In this document: piece after piece, positions 10,498-23,135 of the stretch
Position numbering within the stretch: the stretch's first letter is position 1
Layout: each line of letters opens with the position of its first letter
Assembly (NCBI RefSeq): GCF_019649055.1
Contig: NW_026570432.1
Coordinates: 1 to 64,000, forward strand
Length of the DNA stretch: 64,000 bases
Reading direction: 5' to 3'
DNA from: Paramacrobiotus metropolitanus
Taxonomy: Eukaryota; Tardigrada; Eutardigrada; Parachela; Macrobiotidae
The notes under the pieces: generated by a model
Told to the model about the DNA's origin: nothing
Seen by the model: the letters and a program-made list of their open reading frames with translations, nothing else
The model's database searches: none
Made by a program: the position numbers and the translations under genes

Positions 10498-13400
10498 GGT
10501 TGAAGAGTGTCGTCTGTGATGCGGTAGCTTGTAAGACAAATGTAGGTGATTGTTAGTGCGGATGGGACCCAACTGAATGTCATAACTGCCAACCATCGGC
10601 TTTTAAGGCGAAATTTTGGCCACTTCATTCTCTGCGGGAAAACCGCGCCGCGGGAGTAATATGTTTTACAGGCTGCCAACACCGAGCAAAGTTGGAGGTT
10701 CCGAGGTTGCCAACTATTTGGCTGTCCATTGTTTAAACAGCGTTGATTGATGCGAGAGACATTTCTCGTCGCAAAGACGTTGAAATCTGCAACGTTGAAA
10801 GTTATGCAACAAACGAGTAGGCTTGGCCTTAGCTTGGCTTATTAGTAATTATCGAACTGGTCACAATTTTTAGTGCCCTATTGGCGCCAAGAAGGAACAA
10901 CAGCGAAAACAACCATTCCGGAAACTTATCACAAATTCATCACATGCCGATAAACGTGTTATTCTTTTTAGTCTAACGTAAGCACTAAGCACAGATAAAT
11001 ACAACTTCAGGAAGTTTTCTTTAATGATTCAGAGAAATAACATTAAAATAAAATCTCCCAACTTTGAGTTTTTCTTAACAACAACAGCAAGTACCGGTTG
11101 GGACGGCTACGGAAGAAAACGCGTACGGGTCATGAACACGAATGCCTTGACATTTTTCACAGTTATGTCATTCAAACTGTTGACAAATTAATTACTTTTA
11201 TAACCTGGTTGCTCAGTGTCATAGAACGCTAGGCACAAAAACTGCGTTTTCTATACGATAGGAAAATGTGTAGGAAAAATAGGAAAAGGGAACAGGAAAA
11301 GAGGAAAATACAGGAAAATGTGTTGCTGCAAGGATGACCTTTATTTTGTTCTATAAATGCAGGATATTCGTATTATATCTTGAACCGATCGTGACAGGAG
11401 GCACTGGTATAATACTGCCTTTTCTTAATGAATGTTAATTTGCACAATGGTAGTGAAAACTGAAAGGAAGCAACTGATGCGAGATAACACTATTTGTTTT
11501 TGCATTACTAAAAAGACAATACTAAAAAAAACGGTTATTGTTCGGTTTGGTATTTTCTGATCAATGTTTGTTCACAGAAATACGAAATAAAGTTATATTT
11601 AGCATTAGCATACCTACATTGTTCATTAATAATTTTAGAGCCCGATAGTATAATATTAATGAAGGTGTCATCCTTACACAGATATGAAACCACGTACATC
11701 GCATAAATCATTGTGTTCGGGGTGTAGAAAAAGCCGTACAATTTACTGCACGGCAGCCGCCCGACCATCAGTCGGATTCAGTCCACATGCGACAATGAAA
11801 ACCGGAGAAGCAGCTCTCGCATGGAGGCTGAATAAACTGTACTGTTCTGGTAGTGTTGTTTTTAATTTACGTTCTCTGTTCGTTCTCTGTTTGATTTCTG
11901 CTCTGTTCGTGTTTTAAAGCCGTTTTGTTATCCGCCTGCTTTTTTCTGATTTCTTGGCTCCGACATTAATTCTTGATGGTCAGCCCGGTTTACATTCCAT
12001 GCTCGACTATCCACCTAGCCGGAAATGGTTACCTGCTCTGATTGCAATTATGTAAAATAAAAATTAATTAAATCTACGGTTAAAGTCTGTCGTTAAAGAA
12101 ATGCTCTGTAACTAATCGCATACAATTTGTAGCTAATCGTACACAAAGTAATTCTGCGTGCTACGCTTTTCTTATACGTAACTTCAGAAACGCTTAAATT
12201 CACTCTTTGGCCTACGCATTTTGGCCTAGGCACATTGTAACGATAGAAATTAGATGTACCGCAAGTTGGAGTTAATTGCCTTTCTGTTTATTGGTTGTTG
12301 TGTTATGAAGATCAGAATCTTTATTTTCCTACTTTTACCGACCGCATCTCACGGTCAGAAACATCTTGAAATTAGTCTTGCTGCAGCTTGCTCCCAATTT
12401 TGCTCCGCGCCTTCCGCGCTTCTTGCCCCTGTGCTTCTGCACTTCTTGCTAACGCGCCTTCCGCGCTTCTTGCCCACCTTTATGCGTTCTTGCTCCTCAG
12501 CTTGCGTTGCTCACTGAATCTTGCTTTGTGTACTTGCTAATAACACGATGACCTTGCGTTGTGTTGCGTAGTCGCTATGGGATGATCGTGCATCTCACAT
12601 CACTTTCACCCTGTAAACGGTAGTCAGCTTCCGGTCAGCATCGCTGCCGACCGTGCCAGCCTTTCCCACACTTACAGCCGACAGATCGTGGTACGGTGAA
12701 TTAACCAACCCACTAGAACAGCAGTCGAACCGGCTGCTCTTACAATATGTACAGTTGGTACTTTTTACCTCTCAATACTGTAACTTCTGCTTACGTTTTC
12801 TTATACTTCAGACCAAAGCTGGAAACATTTTCGAACCAAAACCTTCTCAAGAAACCGGAAATCGGGTAGTAAACATATTATGGAAAATATGGCGCTTTTA
12901 AGACCGAGCTTGACTCAAACTGACCACGCGTTAACGAATCCATAAAATAACAAAGTTAATTAATTACGTTATGGACGGTAAGATTGTATGAATGCCGTAT
13001 AGTGCCAAATCCATGGTTACAGTTGTCTGTACTTCGCCTTTTAAAACTTTTTCGAGCAAAACGTTTAAAAAATAATCAAAAATCAGGGTGAAAAGGTATG
13101 AAAAATATGAAATTTTTTAGACCCAACTTGACTAAAACTCACCACGCGTTGACGAGTCCATAAAAACAAACTCATATTTTATGCTTTGAACGGGTGATTG
13201 CATGAATAATTGTACGGGTCGCCCTAGCGTGCTGCCAGTTGTGTTTGAGTTAATTGAGGTGTAAGATATTAAACTTTTTTAATTTCGGAAACCGTTTCCG
13301 GTTTGTAATTTTTTTCGATTTTATTTTTTTCATTTTTCTCAATTTATTACGTTCAGTACTTAGTGTAAAGAGAGTTTCCCTGATGCGTCAATATGCTTAA

Positions 13401-16400
13401 GTGAACTGCATACTCGCAGTTGTGACCTTTTCGACGTTTTGCGCTTTATAGATTTTTTTACATGATTTCCTGGAATTTTTCAGGGCAGCATCTCGTGGTA
13501 TTTGTACATACCATATTAAGCCGACGATTGCTGTTGGCTGATAAAGAAGCGTTTCTGAACTGCGATTTCTCTTAAAACTGCACCTTATCATACTCGAGAA
13601 GTACAGAATGCAAAATTCTGTAGAGAGTGTGGCTGTATGCGCACCGTGCCTGCTGTACTACTTTAAATTTACCGATACGGTTGTATAATATAAGGCGCAC
13701 CCCTTATTTTCAGCTCTGTGATAAAAATTTCCGGTCGGACTGTACTGTACATGCTACACCATTGACACACTCACTTCATGTTCCAATACTACCCAACCGC
13801 GTCCCGATCGAGCGTTAAAAAGAACATGAACAAACACGGGAGTTTCTCGACGAAAGGCTTACGCCCCGCCGCGTCGTGTCGTGACGCCCACCCATGCCGT
13901 AAACAATTAAAAAAACCACAACCACGAAACGGATTGATCCATAAATTAATCAAAGTTAAAATAATCTGTCGATCGCTAGCGCGACCAGCGTTTCCGGTAC
14001 GCAGTATGACTGCGAATTTGCGAAATTACAGATAGCTAGCTGTGTGAAGAATTAAAAGGAAAACTTTCGGGAATTTTGTTTTCGGTTTGTTTAGATACGT
14101 AGAAATACGGAAATATAGAGATACTGGCCTCGCTCCGCAGGGCGACCTTTTAAAATGTTTGGCAAGTTATTTAAAAATGAAGAAATCCCAGATTAACGAG
14201 TTAACATTACTGTAGAATAAGAAATTAAGTATATAGTGAATATGAATTGAAAAATCATGGTTACGTATATCCGTAAAAATTTGCAAATAATTTATGTTCA
14301 TGGAAACTTCTTGGCGCTTCTGCTTAGGTACTATGACAACTTAAAAGAAATTCGGAAGCCTTTTGCAAGACTGAACTTTTATCAGAACCGCATATGAATA
14401 ATCTTTTCTGACATGTGCTTTATAATTTTAATTAAATTTTTAGCTTGAAAATATAAGCCTTGAATTAGTTTAGAATAACAATACAAAAAGCCGTAAAACG
14501 TATAACTCTTTAGATAAAGATACGGCAAAAAGCAGTTACGTAAGTACCCTGGCAAAACCATTAAGAATTATGGCTTTAAAACCGTTTTGGCGTCGCAGCA
14601 AAGCAAAATGCTTCCAGTCACAAGTTCACACCAACATTTACGATACTGTATTTCAACACTTACGGAATATAACTTAATTGTCCACTTGTCTTTTTGATGT
14701 TGGGCGCTAATTTTCTTCCATTACCTGCGAGGGCAGTTAATCCATTCAGTCATGCATACTGTCTTTATAAGAGAGAATAATAATTTTATATTCGGAATGT
14801 ATCCAGCTCAGTCTTCTGCCAAAGCAAATAGCAGCAGAAAGTATTACACAGAAACCATACAATCAGCAATACATGATATGATAGTATCTTACCATAATAT
14901 TCTTGGATTATCGGGGTGAGAAACTGAGAGCAGAAAACGTGATGATCTGCAGTCATTAATGGATCAGGGCGTATTAACAGCTGCGCATACTGAAAGTATA
15001 CCGAAAAAAGTGCCAGTGAGCGATTCGTGGGAATGCACACTTTTGTCGATCGGATTTTCGGAATGATTGCGGTTCCATATTGAATGCTGTTTTACGCAAC
15101 GGTCTAGCTCGTTACTCGACCGCTGCGTGACGACCACGACAACGCGACAACGAACGCTAGTAAAATTTACACAGTTACACTAGACGACAAAAGAAAGGAA
15201 CGATTTCGGTCGCTGCCGAGCCTTCTTTTCCTCAAAACTAGGAAACATTTTTTCTTAATGAAAAGTTATGTTTACAAATCGGCGGTGAGTGTCAAAGAGC
15301 GTGAGATTGTTGACAGCGTGTCTTTGCAATCAATTTTACCACTTTGCGGTCAAGGGCGGAAGTTCTGCACGTTCGTTGATAGTTCTTGTTGTACGGTACT
15401 TGCCAGTTGTCATGCTTTACGTTGCATGTGTACAAGTGTACGGTAAACGGCAAACGCAGTATTTTACGTTACGCTTTTAGCTGTTCGCTATGAAATATTA
15501 CGGTGCTACAGTCGGTCTGTCTTACTACTGTAAAAATTGTTTTATCAAGGGAAATGGAACAAATATATGCTGCAAGTGGCAAACATTTTGGAGCTCTTTA
15601 TACTAGTACAGTAGCATCGTCTTTGCAGAGACCATGTGATACTTCATATGCGCCATGTTAGATGTTACGCGGACTGGTGTGGCGCTGCTGCATCCAGATT
15701 TGTTTTTATACGAAATTAAAAAAACCCAATAAGCCATCTCTAAACATTTTAATTTTGATGTCCTTCATGCACATTTCCTGCACAGTACAATTTGTGCTGG
15801 GAAGATGCAAGAAGCAACTTCGGATGGCACCTCTCTTGCCTAGAGTAGTAATTTAGTTTTTGCGCTACAGTCAGCAAAGCGATTTTTTTAATTTTTTGGC
15901 TGTGACTGACCAGTAGTCACTTCGATGACCAAATATGCCCACTGAAAAAAACTAATTTAGGACACATTTTTTGGCTGCACGTACTGATTTTGCTTTGTTC
16001 CAGTAATTTTATGCAGAATTTTATAATTGTAGCATAAAATAGCACCAAACCCATACGTGCCAAATTTGGCACAGAAGTTTTCAGAAACCGTAGTCGGACG
16101 ATGTCCAGCTATGGGTGCTTGGCTGTTTATCTGTGGATGAAGTCCTATAATTACTTGCAGTAAGTTTTTTGAATTATTTTATGCGGCACCCTCTTGGCCG
16201 GGAGCCAAGACCTTTGCGAACCCCTTTAGCTCTGTTTTGGTTTTGACCACCGGCCTCCACAAGTATCTCGCTGTTCAGTGTCTTGGTTTTTAACTTGCTC
16301 CTTAACATCGTTAAATCACAATGAAATCATTCAGACTACCCTTACTGCATCTCCTTACGCTACAGAAAGTAAAGTTCCCTACTGTGCCAATTGGCATGCA

Positions 16401-16889
16401 TGGCGTCGACCGGGTTAATTACTAAAACAAAAACTCTTATGTCCATTCAACAATGCTAATTGCTAATTTATTTACTCTCCCGCCAAAACACGAGACGATA
16501 CGATAAGAGGCTTGAACCACGTTGGTGTATTGAATCGACTGTGCCCTTATTATCTGGTGATGTGCTCGAGCAGCAGCAAACTTATGTACTACAGATATCA
16601 ACCGGGAACAAGAAAACAAAGCTCTGAGAAGCTGAAATAATTTTATAACGTTCTTCGTGACTGCGTTGAGTGAGTGCATTCGTGTAGCACCACCTGCGAA
16701 AGCGATATTACGGCATATTAGATACAGTACAAACTGCCATAAAGTTATATCGAAGAGGATCACCAAAAAATTGTCATTGCACAAGTCTTTCGGCAAGTAC
16801 AGATTCATGCCCAAACAATTAGTGCCAATAAAATTTCGCAAAACACTCTAAAAAGTGAAAATACCACGATATCCGATTCACCAATCTAC
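10498..16889. other. Gene-poor stretch
   Basis: About 6.4 kb without a recognisable gene on either strand. It contains a degenerate direct-repeat pair (core 12897-12947 and 13115-13167) and a 22-bp repeat occurring at 12407-12428 and 12454-12475. The 134-residue open frame at 16437-16841 (-) has no ATG start and no motif. Confidence 0.6.
12897..13167. repeat. Degenerate direct-repeat pair
   Basis: 12897-12947 and 13115-13167 share the pattern TTTTAGACC...CTTGACT.AAACT.ACCACGCGTT.ACGA.TCCATAAAA, roughly 85 percent identical by eye. Weaker similarity extends on both sides, so the unit is probably over 100 bp with a period of about 218. Confidence 0.5.
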
Positions 16890-18181
16890 TTAAACCAAAG
16901 AAGCCATACGCTCTAAAAACTGAACAAAAACTGTCCGACATCGTAAAGCCACCGATGCAGCACGGAACACCAGTTCACCCGATTCCACCACATCCGGATC
17001 CTCCTCGGCATTGAAATCAAACTGACCTTTCGTACAAGTGACGGTTGGCAGATGCGGACTGTCGGAGCGACTAATCACGCCTGCCGTATGCAACAACCAC
17101 ATATGCAGATTGCGCAAAAGCATCCGGCACCGGTTCGTGTTGTCGGCGGTGAATACGGCTTCCGTGGCATCTGTCGTTTGGAAATCCGCGTCGTCCATCT
17201 CAACCACACCGTTGCGACAGCGGCAGTGGATCGGAGGAACATCGACAACTGTCGTACAATTTGGCGTAACGGTAGCCGTTGTCAGGAGAGGTTCGACGGT
17301 TGTGGTCGTCCCTGGTGCTGGCGTAGGCTGCGTCCATCCATCCCTGGGTGCTTCACACAGAGCGAACTTTGGCGCATCGCACTGACTGACATACCAGTCG
17401 CCTATTAAGACCGAATCAGTACGCTGCGAATGCAACGCCACACATCCATCACCCTCAGACAAGTGTGGTTCGTTAACTGCCCAGTTGGTAAAAGCCACAT
17501 TTTCCCCGGTTGTCCATTCCCCTAACGGATTTTGCAAGCCAATCCAGTAATCGGCTTCCCAACTGGCAACCAGCGAGGTCACAAACTGCTGCTTTCGATC
17601 GGAATTCACAACGGCCAAGTCGCCGCCAAAGTTTGCGCGACAAAACTGACGAGCCTCCTGAAGGGTCACGAACGTCCGCGACCCGTAATAGTTGGCATCG
17701 TTGCCCATATAGTAGCATTTATTCCCGAGACCGTATCCCCATCGCCGGCAGCCGGCGTCCTCGGGCGGTTGCAAGCACACACTGGGATCGAGGTTTAGCG
17801 GTGTCACGTGTACGGTTTCACTTCATTGCAGTTGTACTCTGTATGCAACAATGCCTTTGCTGGACATGGCGACAGTTTTCGTTATCAGTGGGCCGCGGTA
17901 ACTGACTCTCCCACGGGGTGTAATTGGCGACTTGTCGGTGGTGCAAGTAAATAAACTGTCGAGGACTATATGGTTTCTCAACACAGTCCATTCCAATCCA
18001 GCTACCGTTCAACAAAGTCCGAATTTCCTCGAAGTTAGCTTGATTGTGAAGTTCTGCTAGACGGAACTGAGCGCCATCAGAGCGGCAATGCTGAAATGCG
18101 TTGTACCAGTCGGTCTGGTTGTTAAAATAACGATAGCAGTAGCCACCGCTACGTTGCCCGGCTTGCATCCCATTGTAGGGT
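16890..18181 (-). CDS. Secreted lectin: two CTLDs plus Thr-rich linker plus novel four-Cys domain
   Basis: The first CTLD lies at 18181-17818 (YCYRYFNNQ, WIGMD, ENC). The second, with WIGLQNPLGEW, FTNWAVNEPH and GDWYVSQC, begins at 17807. It is followed by a Pro/Thr-rich linker and, from about 17235, a C-terminal domain opening CRCRNGVVEMDDADFQTTDA and ending FVQFLERMASLV, stop at 16890. That domain recurs in three MAM-domain genes in this window. Between ENC and the second CTLD the frame changes twice, each time as if one base were missing (near 17875 and 17812). The intended reading gives ordinary CTLD features such as NCNEVKPYTC. I suspect assembly under-calls; a pseudogene is the alternative. 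The NEPH loop is EPN-like, so sugar binding is possible but unproven. A signal-peptide exon upstream is not identified. Confidence 0.65.
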
Positions 18182-18218
18182 CTACGAGATTACACATTTT
18201 CTTATACTGAACTGTGAG

Positions 18219-19250
18219 CTAAGGAACAGCTGGGTTTTTTGAAAACTGAAATTCGTCATTCTCTTCATGATAAAAGAGCTTATTAATACCTAGCGAAACA
18301 GTAACAGTTTCGGTGTTTTCCACACTTCCACTTGCTCGAGTAGGCTGTTTCTTGCAAATATATGGTCTGTAGACGTCACAATCGCTGGCTGCCCATGGGA
18401 TATCATAAGTATTCTTAATAACGTAACCGCACTTCGGAGCGGCTGGTGAATAGGTAAGGGATGGGTGTGGCTGGCCTATAAGAACTGAATGGCTGTAGCA
18501 AGGTCAAACAGAACACTGATCTTTTGCCCCGAATCAAACGGGATATCCTTACCGTTCGCCCAGTTGGTGAATGCCATTGGTTGGTACCAAATATGCTCGT
18601 TGCGATAGGCCCAGTGCCATTGATTTTTACTGGTTATCTTTAATCCCATCCAGAAGGAGTCGTAACTCGAAATTCCCGGTATGGAAATGTCCGGCAGTCT
18701 TCCACGGATGAGATCTGTAGTGTGGCAGAACAGCAATTATAATTTTTTTTATAATACAGTAGTATAGTGGCTCACAATTAGTCTTATCGCTAAAAAAAGA
18801 GTTCAAACGAGAATAAAAAGAGCTTTTTCTACGGAGAAGTTCAGCACGTGCGCAAATTACGGCGGATGTACCATAGTTTATGCAGTCTACGAAAACGTAT
18901 TTAATTAAAACTGCTCGTTTCAGAACGGGATATTTAATACTTATTTTATATATGGAACCGAGACATGTTTGTGTCATATGCAGGCTGTATGAAATGTTCT
19001 AATTACCGGCTTGAGGGTTCTGCTATTTGAACGACCGACCTCTTATAATATTGCTCTCGTTTTCATCGCGAATATATAATAAGTTCGCTGTCGGATCCTG
19101 GCCACGACACATCTGCGAAGCGTAATCATAAGGTGCCCCTTCCAGAATAACTTGATAACAATGTCCCTCAAGGTACGCCCAGCCCGCTCCACATTCTGGT
19201 GCGCTTAGATTAGTAGCGGGACGACTTGGTGTTGTAAATAAACAGGGCAT
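18219..19250 (-). CDS. C-type lectin-domain protein, three exons, 221 aa
   Basis: Exons 19250-19040, 18714-18517 and 18475-18219 join in consistent phase (666 nt including stop) across introns of 325 and 41 nt. One CTLD is visible: CGAGWAYLEGHCY, SFWMGLKIT, WANG, CGYVIKNTY, DCDVYRPYIC. The canonical WIGL is WMGL, and I see no EPN or WND calcium/sugar motif, so carbohydrate binding may be lost. The tail after the CTLD is short and Ser/Asn-rich. The predicted start lacks a signal peptide, so an upstream exon is likely. The 41-nt intron is very short but phase-preserving. Confidence 0.65.
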
Positions 19251-19641
19251 TAGTAATTATTTTATAGTTGTGAATCTGATAGTATTTAAAGTGTTACGTG
19301 TGAATTTAATTTGCATTATGTAGCCAGAATTTATAAAGCGATAAACGTAGATTACGTAGTTAAATTGGGTATTAAGAAAATGTCTTATACCTGACAATCA
19401 ATAAAAAAAAACACGAAGCAGTTCGGTTACTGTCTAGTGATTCGAATCGCATAAATCCCGCCCGATACGATAAAATATGGCAAGTGTTGTTTATAGGATA
19501 AAAATTTTAAGTATTTTTCCTAATTTGGTTAGGAAAACGAGAATGATCATGATGTTATGGTTTTATTTTCACTGATACATTTGTATGTAAAATGTAAATG
19601 CATGTTCAGATTTTACAAAAAGGCTTTAAAAAATATCTGTA

Positions 19642-20922
19642 CTAACTGATTGGTCCACGGTGACTGCACGCAAAAAACGTTTCATGATCACACGATTCCA
19701 CATCCCATTTGCCCCACAAAGGGGTTAGAGACAGAGGATCCGATGGCAACATGGCGTAGCAGTATTTGCTCTCGAGCCCAAAAGATGAACGATAATTAGT
19801 AAAGGCCGTTCCCGGAACCTAACGAGAGTAATTTCGATTACCATCAAATTAACCATAACAAGCAAGGCAAAGACAAACAGCATACAATGCGATCATCGGA
19901 GTATCGAATAATATCGCTGCCGGTCTGACTTGGCTGTCTCTTGTACCCGATCCAAGTACGATCACTGGATATGTATACTTACCAAGCGGTTATTAGCTTT
20001 CTAATTGTGTTAGCAAGTCTTACTTCGGATGAAATCATTTTAACCACCACTGGTGATTTCCGCCAGTGTCGCGTTTAATGACCGGCAGTGCAAGACAGCC
20101 TCTTGCCAGGTCTTCTTGATGGGATTATCGGGCTGACCGGAATAGTAAAAACATGTGCCATGATATTCCTCAAAAGGCGGATCGCATTTGACGTCCGCTA
20201 TTCGAAGCAGGGTTATATGAAGGCACCAAGGTAGCCATCGTGCCTTGTAAGTTGCCATTACAGTACTTCACTTACGCTTTACAAATTCGATAATTTTAAC
20301 GTTGCCCACTTTGGCTTGGCACACATAACCCATCGGATCCAGACAGTTTGTGGTGGCTGCCCACTGGCCGTTTGCTGAATACAGGTCAATGTTTTCAAAG
20401 AGAAATGCTGCAGCCTCTTTTGAGCAACAGCACTTACTTTGTGTCAGGTCCATGTAAGCACACCGCGGTGTGTTTGTAACGGGGGGTTGGCCAGTTGCCC
20501 AGTTCAGGTAACTACTTTCCTGAGCCTCGCTGATGTTTACCCAGGTGAATCCGGCGTTAGCGCTCGCTGAAAATCGGCAACACAATATCTTAATATAGAA
20601 AATCTAACTGAAATTAAGAAAACGTTCACGATGCAGATTGCACCGTACCGCTTAATCCGAAGTAGAAATACTGTGTCGATGAAGCTGAGTGTCGAATATG
20701 TTGCACCAAAAACGAATGCACATAATTGCTGCAGCAGACCATGCGGTTTGATCAGAGCAAAACATGTGTTTCAAAAAGATTTGTACTCTTGTATAATCGC
20801 CAAGTGGCCACCCGATCCCGCGCACAGTGACGATGCTTCGCCCCAGTTAGCCAACTTGTCATCGGCGCCTTCGACGCGGTAGCAGTATCCGTTGTAATGT
20901 TCCCATCCGTATGGACACTTTT
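19642..20922 (-). CDS. Tandem two-CTLD lectin gene, five or more exons
   Basis: The first CTLD is in exons 20922-20788 (CPYGWEHYNGYCYRVEG, LAIIQ) and 20566-20276 (TWVNI, YLNWATGQPP, GQWAATTNC, GYVCQAK). A strong donor (AAAGC/GTAAGT, exon end 20276) and the acceptor before 20197 join in phase to a second CTLD: 20197 to about 20048 (CDPPFEEYHGTCFYY, LAEITS), 19964-19886 (TWIGYKRQ) and 19818-19642 (FTNY, GKWDVESC, FFAC, stop). An ATG at 20258 just after an in-frame TGA could tempt one to split it into two genes, but the splice phase argues for one. The first junction (20788 to 20566) and the one near 20048 are not resolved, so further small exons may exist. No EPN/WND pair is seen; sugar binding is uncertain. 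Confidence 0.6.
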
Positions 20923-20983
20923 CTGGAAAACGTTTAATATTTTTCCATTAACCGTAATATCGTAAGTCCAAGAATGTTATTCA

Positions 20984-21625
20984 TTATATTGTATATTTAG
21001 TTTGTATACCAGTATCGGTTTCGCATGCAAAGGCTCGCGGTGTATTACAGCTTGCGCTCAACTCCCACTTCGACTGCTGCGTCGTTGAAAGCGATCTTTT
21101 GTGAATGCCGCAATATTGCGTGTTATCGGATAACTGGAAGCTATACAAACGTCTTTCACTAAATTGGATCTTGTTTGTGTAAATTATTTATTTAAGGGCT
21201 TCTTACAGATAACTGGTAATATCGTTTACAGTCCATTGATTGTACGCATGATCGAACATGGACGTTCCGTCTGCCCACTGGACATTTTCTGGATTGGTAT
21301 TCGGGCCTTTCGTGAACTTTAGCCCTAACCACGCATCAGAGACGCTAACGGAGCGCTCCCAGACTGTAATGCGGGTGTTCTCTTCGTCATTGTTTGGTAC
21401 GCCAATATAGCCCCCTTGGTCACTGCAATCAGTAAGAAAGCTTTGGATTTCCGCTTATCCCTGATCACTGTTGGCAAACACAGTAAGAGCTTTGACAGCG
21501 TAATGTTTGCGCGTACGAGCAAATCTTCTGAGCGGCATCCCAAGTGGCCAACTGACGATGGAACATCCAGCAACGTCCACTGATGTAGCTCCACCATTGC
21601 TCAGTTTTACATAGTGGACGGGAAG
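20984..21625 (-). CDS. C-type lectin-domain protein, three exons, N-terminus missing
   Basis: An exon starting at 21625 after a TTGTACAG acceptor gives WWSYISGRCWMFHRQ and WDAAQKIC. Exon 21422-21207 gives DAWLGLKFTKGP and VQWADGTSMFDH. Exon 21140-20984 gives QYCGIHKR, SKWELSASC, FACETDTG and the stop. The second and third exons join in phase (2+1). The donor of the first exon is not certain; intron 1 would be about 60-75 nt. WLGL replaces WIGL and no EPN motif is seen. A signal-peptide exon upstream is not identified. Confidence 0.6.
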
Positions 21626-22260
21626 CTGTACAACAAGAAAGATGAACAAAGAAAAATGACTCGAACTGCAGCAAATGAGACCACGATAACTATCAGAAGA
21701 AGAATCTACCATATAATGGTTAGAAGCCTTCCCGTAAAAAATTAGTAGGCGCTTGCTTAAAAAGTATTTCATCGGAAGCGGCAGCGGTGCTGGGGAAAAC
21801 AAGATTTCCCTGAATGTACGAGGGGAAATCTAGAGGCCCTCTGCGAAGTGCTACATACTTTCCTTTTTTTAACTTTTTCTTATTATTTACAGTTAGAGAC
21901 TTTGAAAACACTCTGGCTTATCGTAATTCAACTGTAATACAGTATTACGCTACATACGTGCAAAGGCAAAGGCGGGCCAGCAAAGCTAACAAACTTCGCT
22001 ATAAATAAATACAAAACTGCTGTGGATTCTCTCCCTCGTGTGCGAGCCACCGCATCGCATTGACGTACCCCGCCAGTGCCGCCATGATATATTTCATATT
22101 AATTCAAGCCAGTGTTTGTTTTTGTTTCGGTGCTATGTGTTCACCATTTTTTTAAGTACGTATCTTGAACTTACTGCAAAGAAAGTTTACTTAAAGATTT
22201 GCTTTTAAAATAAAAAGAACTACAGATGCAAAAAGCTACAAAGTAACGAAAAACGCTTAC
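21626..22260. other. Intergenic or intronic space between lectin genes
   Basis: Probably holds the last exon of the gene at 22261-23135 and the first exon of the gene at 20984-21625. I could not place either with confidence. An acceptor-like CTTTGCAG (-) lies near 22160. Confidence 0.4.
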
Positions 22261-23135
22261 AGTGTGCGGCTTTGCAGATAAAATTGCCTTTGCGAGGTGT
22301 CGTCCCGAAAAGACCACCTGGCTGTGGTATAACAACATCAACGTAGTTGTCTTCGCGGTGCCTAATGGCCACACGCATCTTGGCACGTTCGGTCGCTGAC
22401 GCAGAAGTAAAGTAGGCGTCGCGATTAGGATTGCTACGTAAAGACAGATTCCGTTACAACGGATCAGTAACCATATCATGGATCAATACATAATGAACTG
22501 CTTTAAATATTCTGCCATTGTCAGTTCCGCAGATTTATTATATCTGACGATCATTCTTCTTTGGATTGTGCCGTATGATTAATATGTATGTGGAACCGCG
22601 TCAGTGCCACGAAAGTACTCGTATAACAAGTGCTATCTGCAATCATGATGTCCCAGATCAAACAAAACAAAATAGTTTCTTACTATGACCCTAAATCTCC
22701 CTCGGTGAACACGCGCCCACTAGTCTGCCATTTCCATTCTCCAGTTGCATAAGACAAATCGAGCGAGTAATAAAAGTACGAATAATCCAGCAGGCCCATG
22801 GCAGGAGGATTGTAAAGTCGTGACTTCAAATATGTATTCCTGAAAACGCATACTACTACAGTTCTATGTTAAAGTAAGCACTATGAACGTTTCTGTTTTT
22901 ATCAACCACATACCAAATCAGCCAGGCTGTAAGAATCGGCTAAATTTCCACCCCGAATCTGGCACTCCTGAGTAGCTTCTTCCCATGATTTTCCCGTCTG
23001 ATCAAGGTCGGGGCGATCCAAATAATAACAATGGGCGGTGTTTTCGCGCGCATGCCATTCGGGACCCGGGCAGCGGTAGGCATCAGTACCGGCAACTACA
23101 TAAAAGACGCATACTGTTGTGACGATTTTAAACAT
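22261..23135 (-). CDS. Secreted C-type lectin-domain protein
   Basis: Exon 1 (23135-22914) starts with ATG and a signal peptide (MFKIVTTVCVFYVVAGTDA), then CPGPEWHARENTAHCYY and SWEEATQEC, the N-terminal half of a CTLD; donor GTATGT. A middle exon around 22840-22687 gives YSYFYYSLDLSY and GEWKWQTSGRVF, ending at ATA/GTAAGA. Exon 22433-22261 gives the C-terminal half, ending GNFICKAAH before GTAAGCG, in phase with the middle exon. The join between exons 1 and 2 is off by one base in my reading (another single-base error or a missed acceptor). The last exon is not identified. The Cys pattern of the CTLD C-half is unusual (only one clear Cys). Confidence 0.6.

Noticed and set aside
12254-12517. 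87-residue open frame starting with a hydrophobic stretch
   Set aside because: Driven by a local repeat (GCGCCTTCCGCGCTTCTTGC twice); no other support.
16437-16841. 134-residue open frame on the minus strand
   Set aside because: No ATG start, no motif, composition like surrounding AT-rich DNA.
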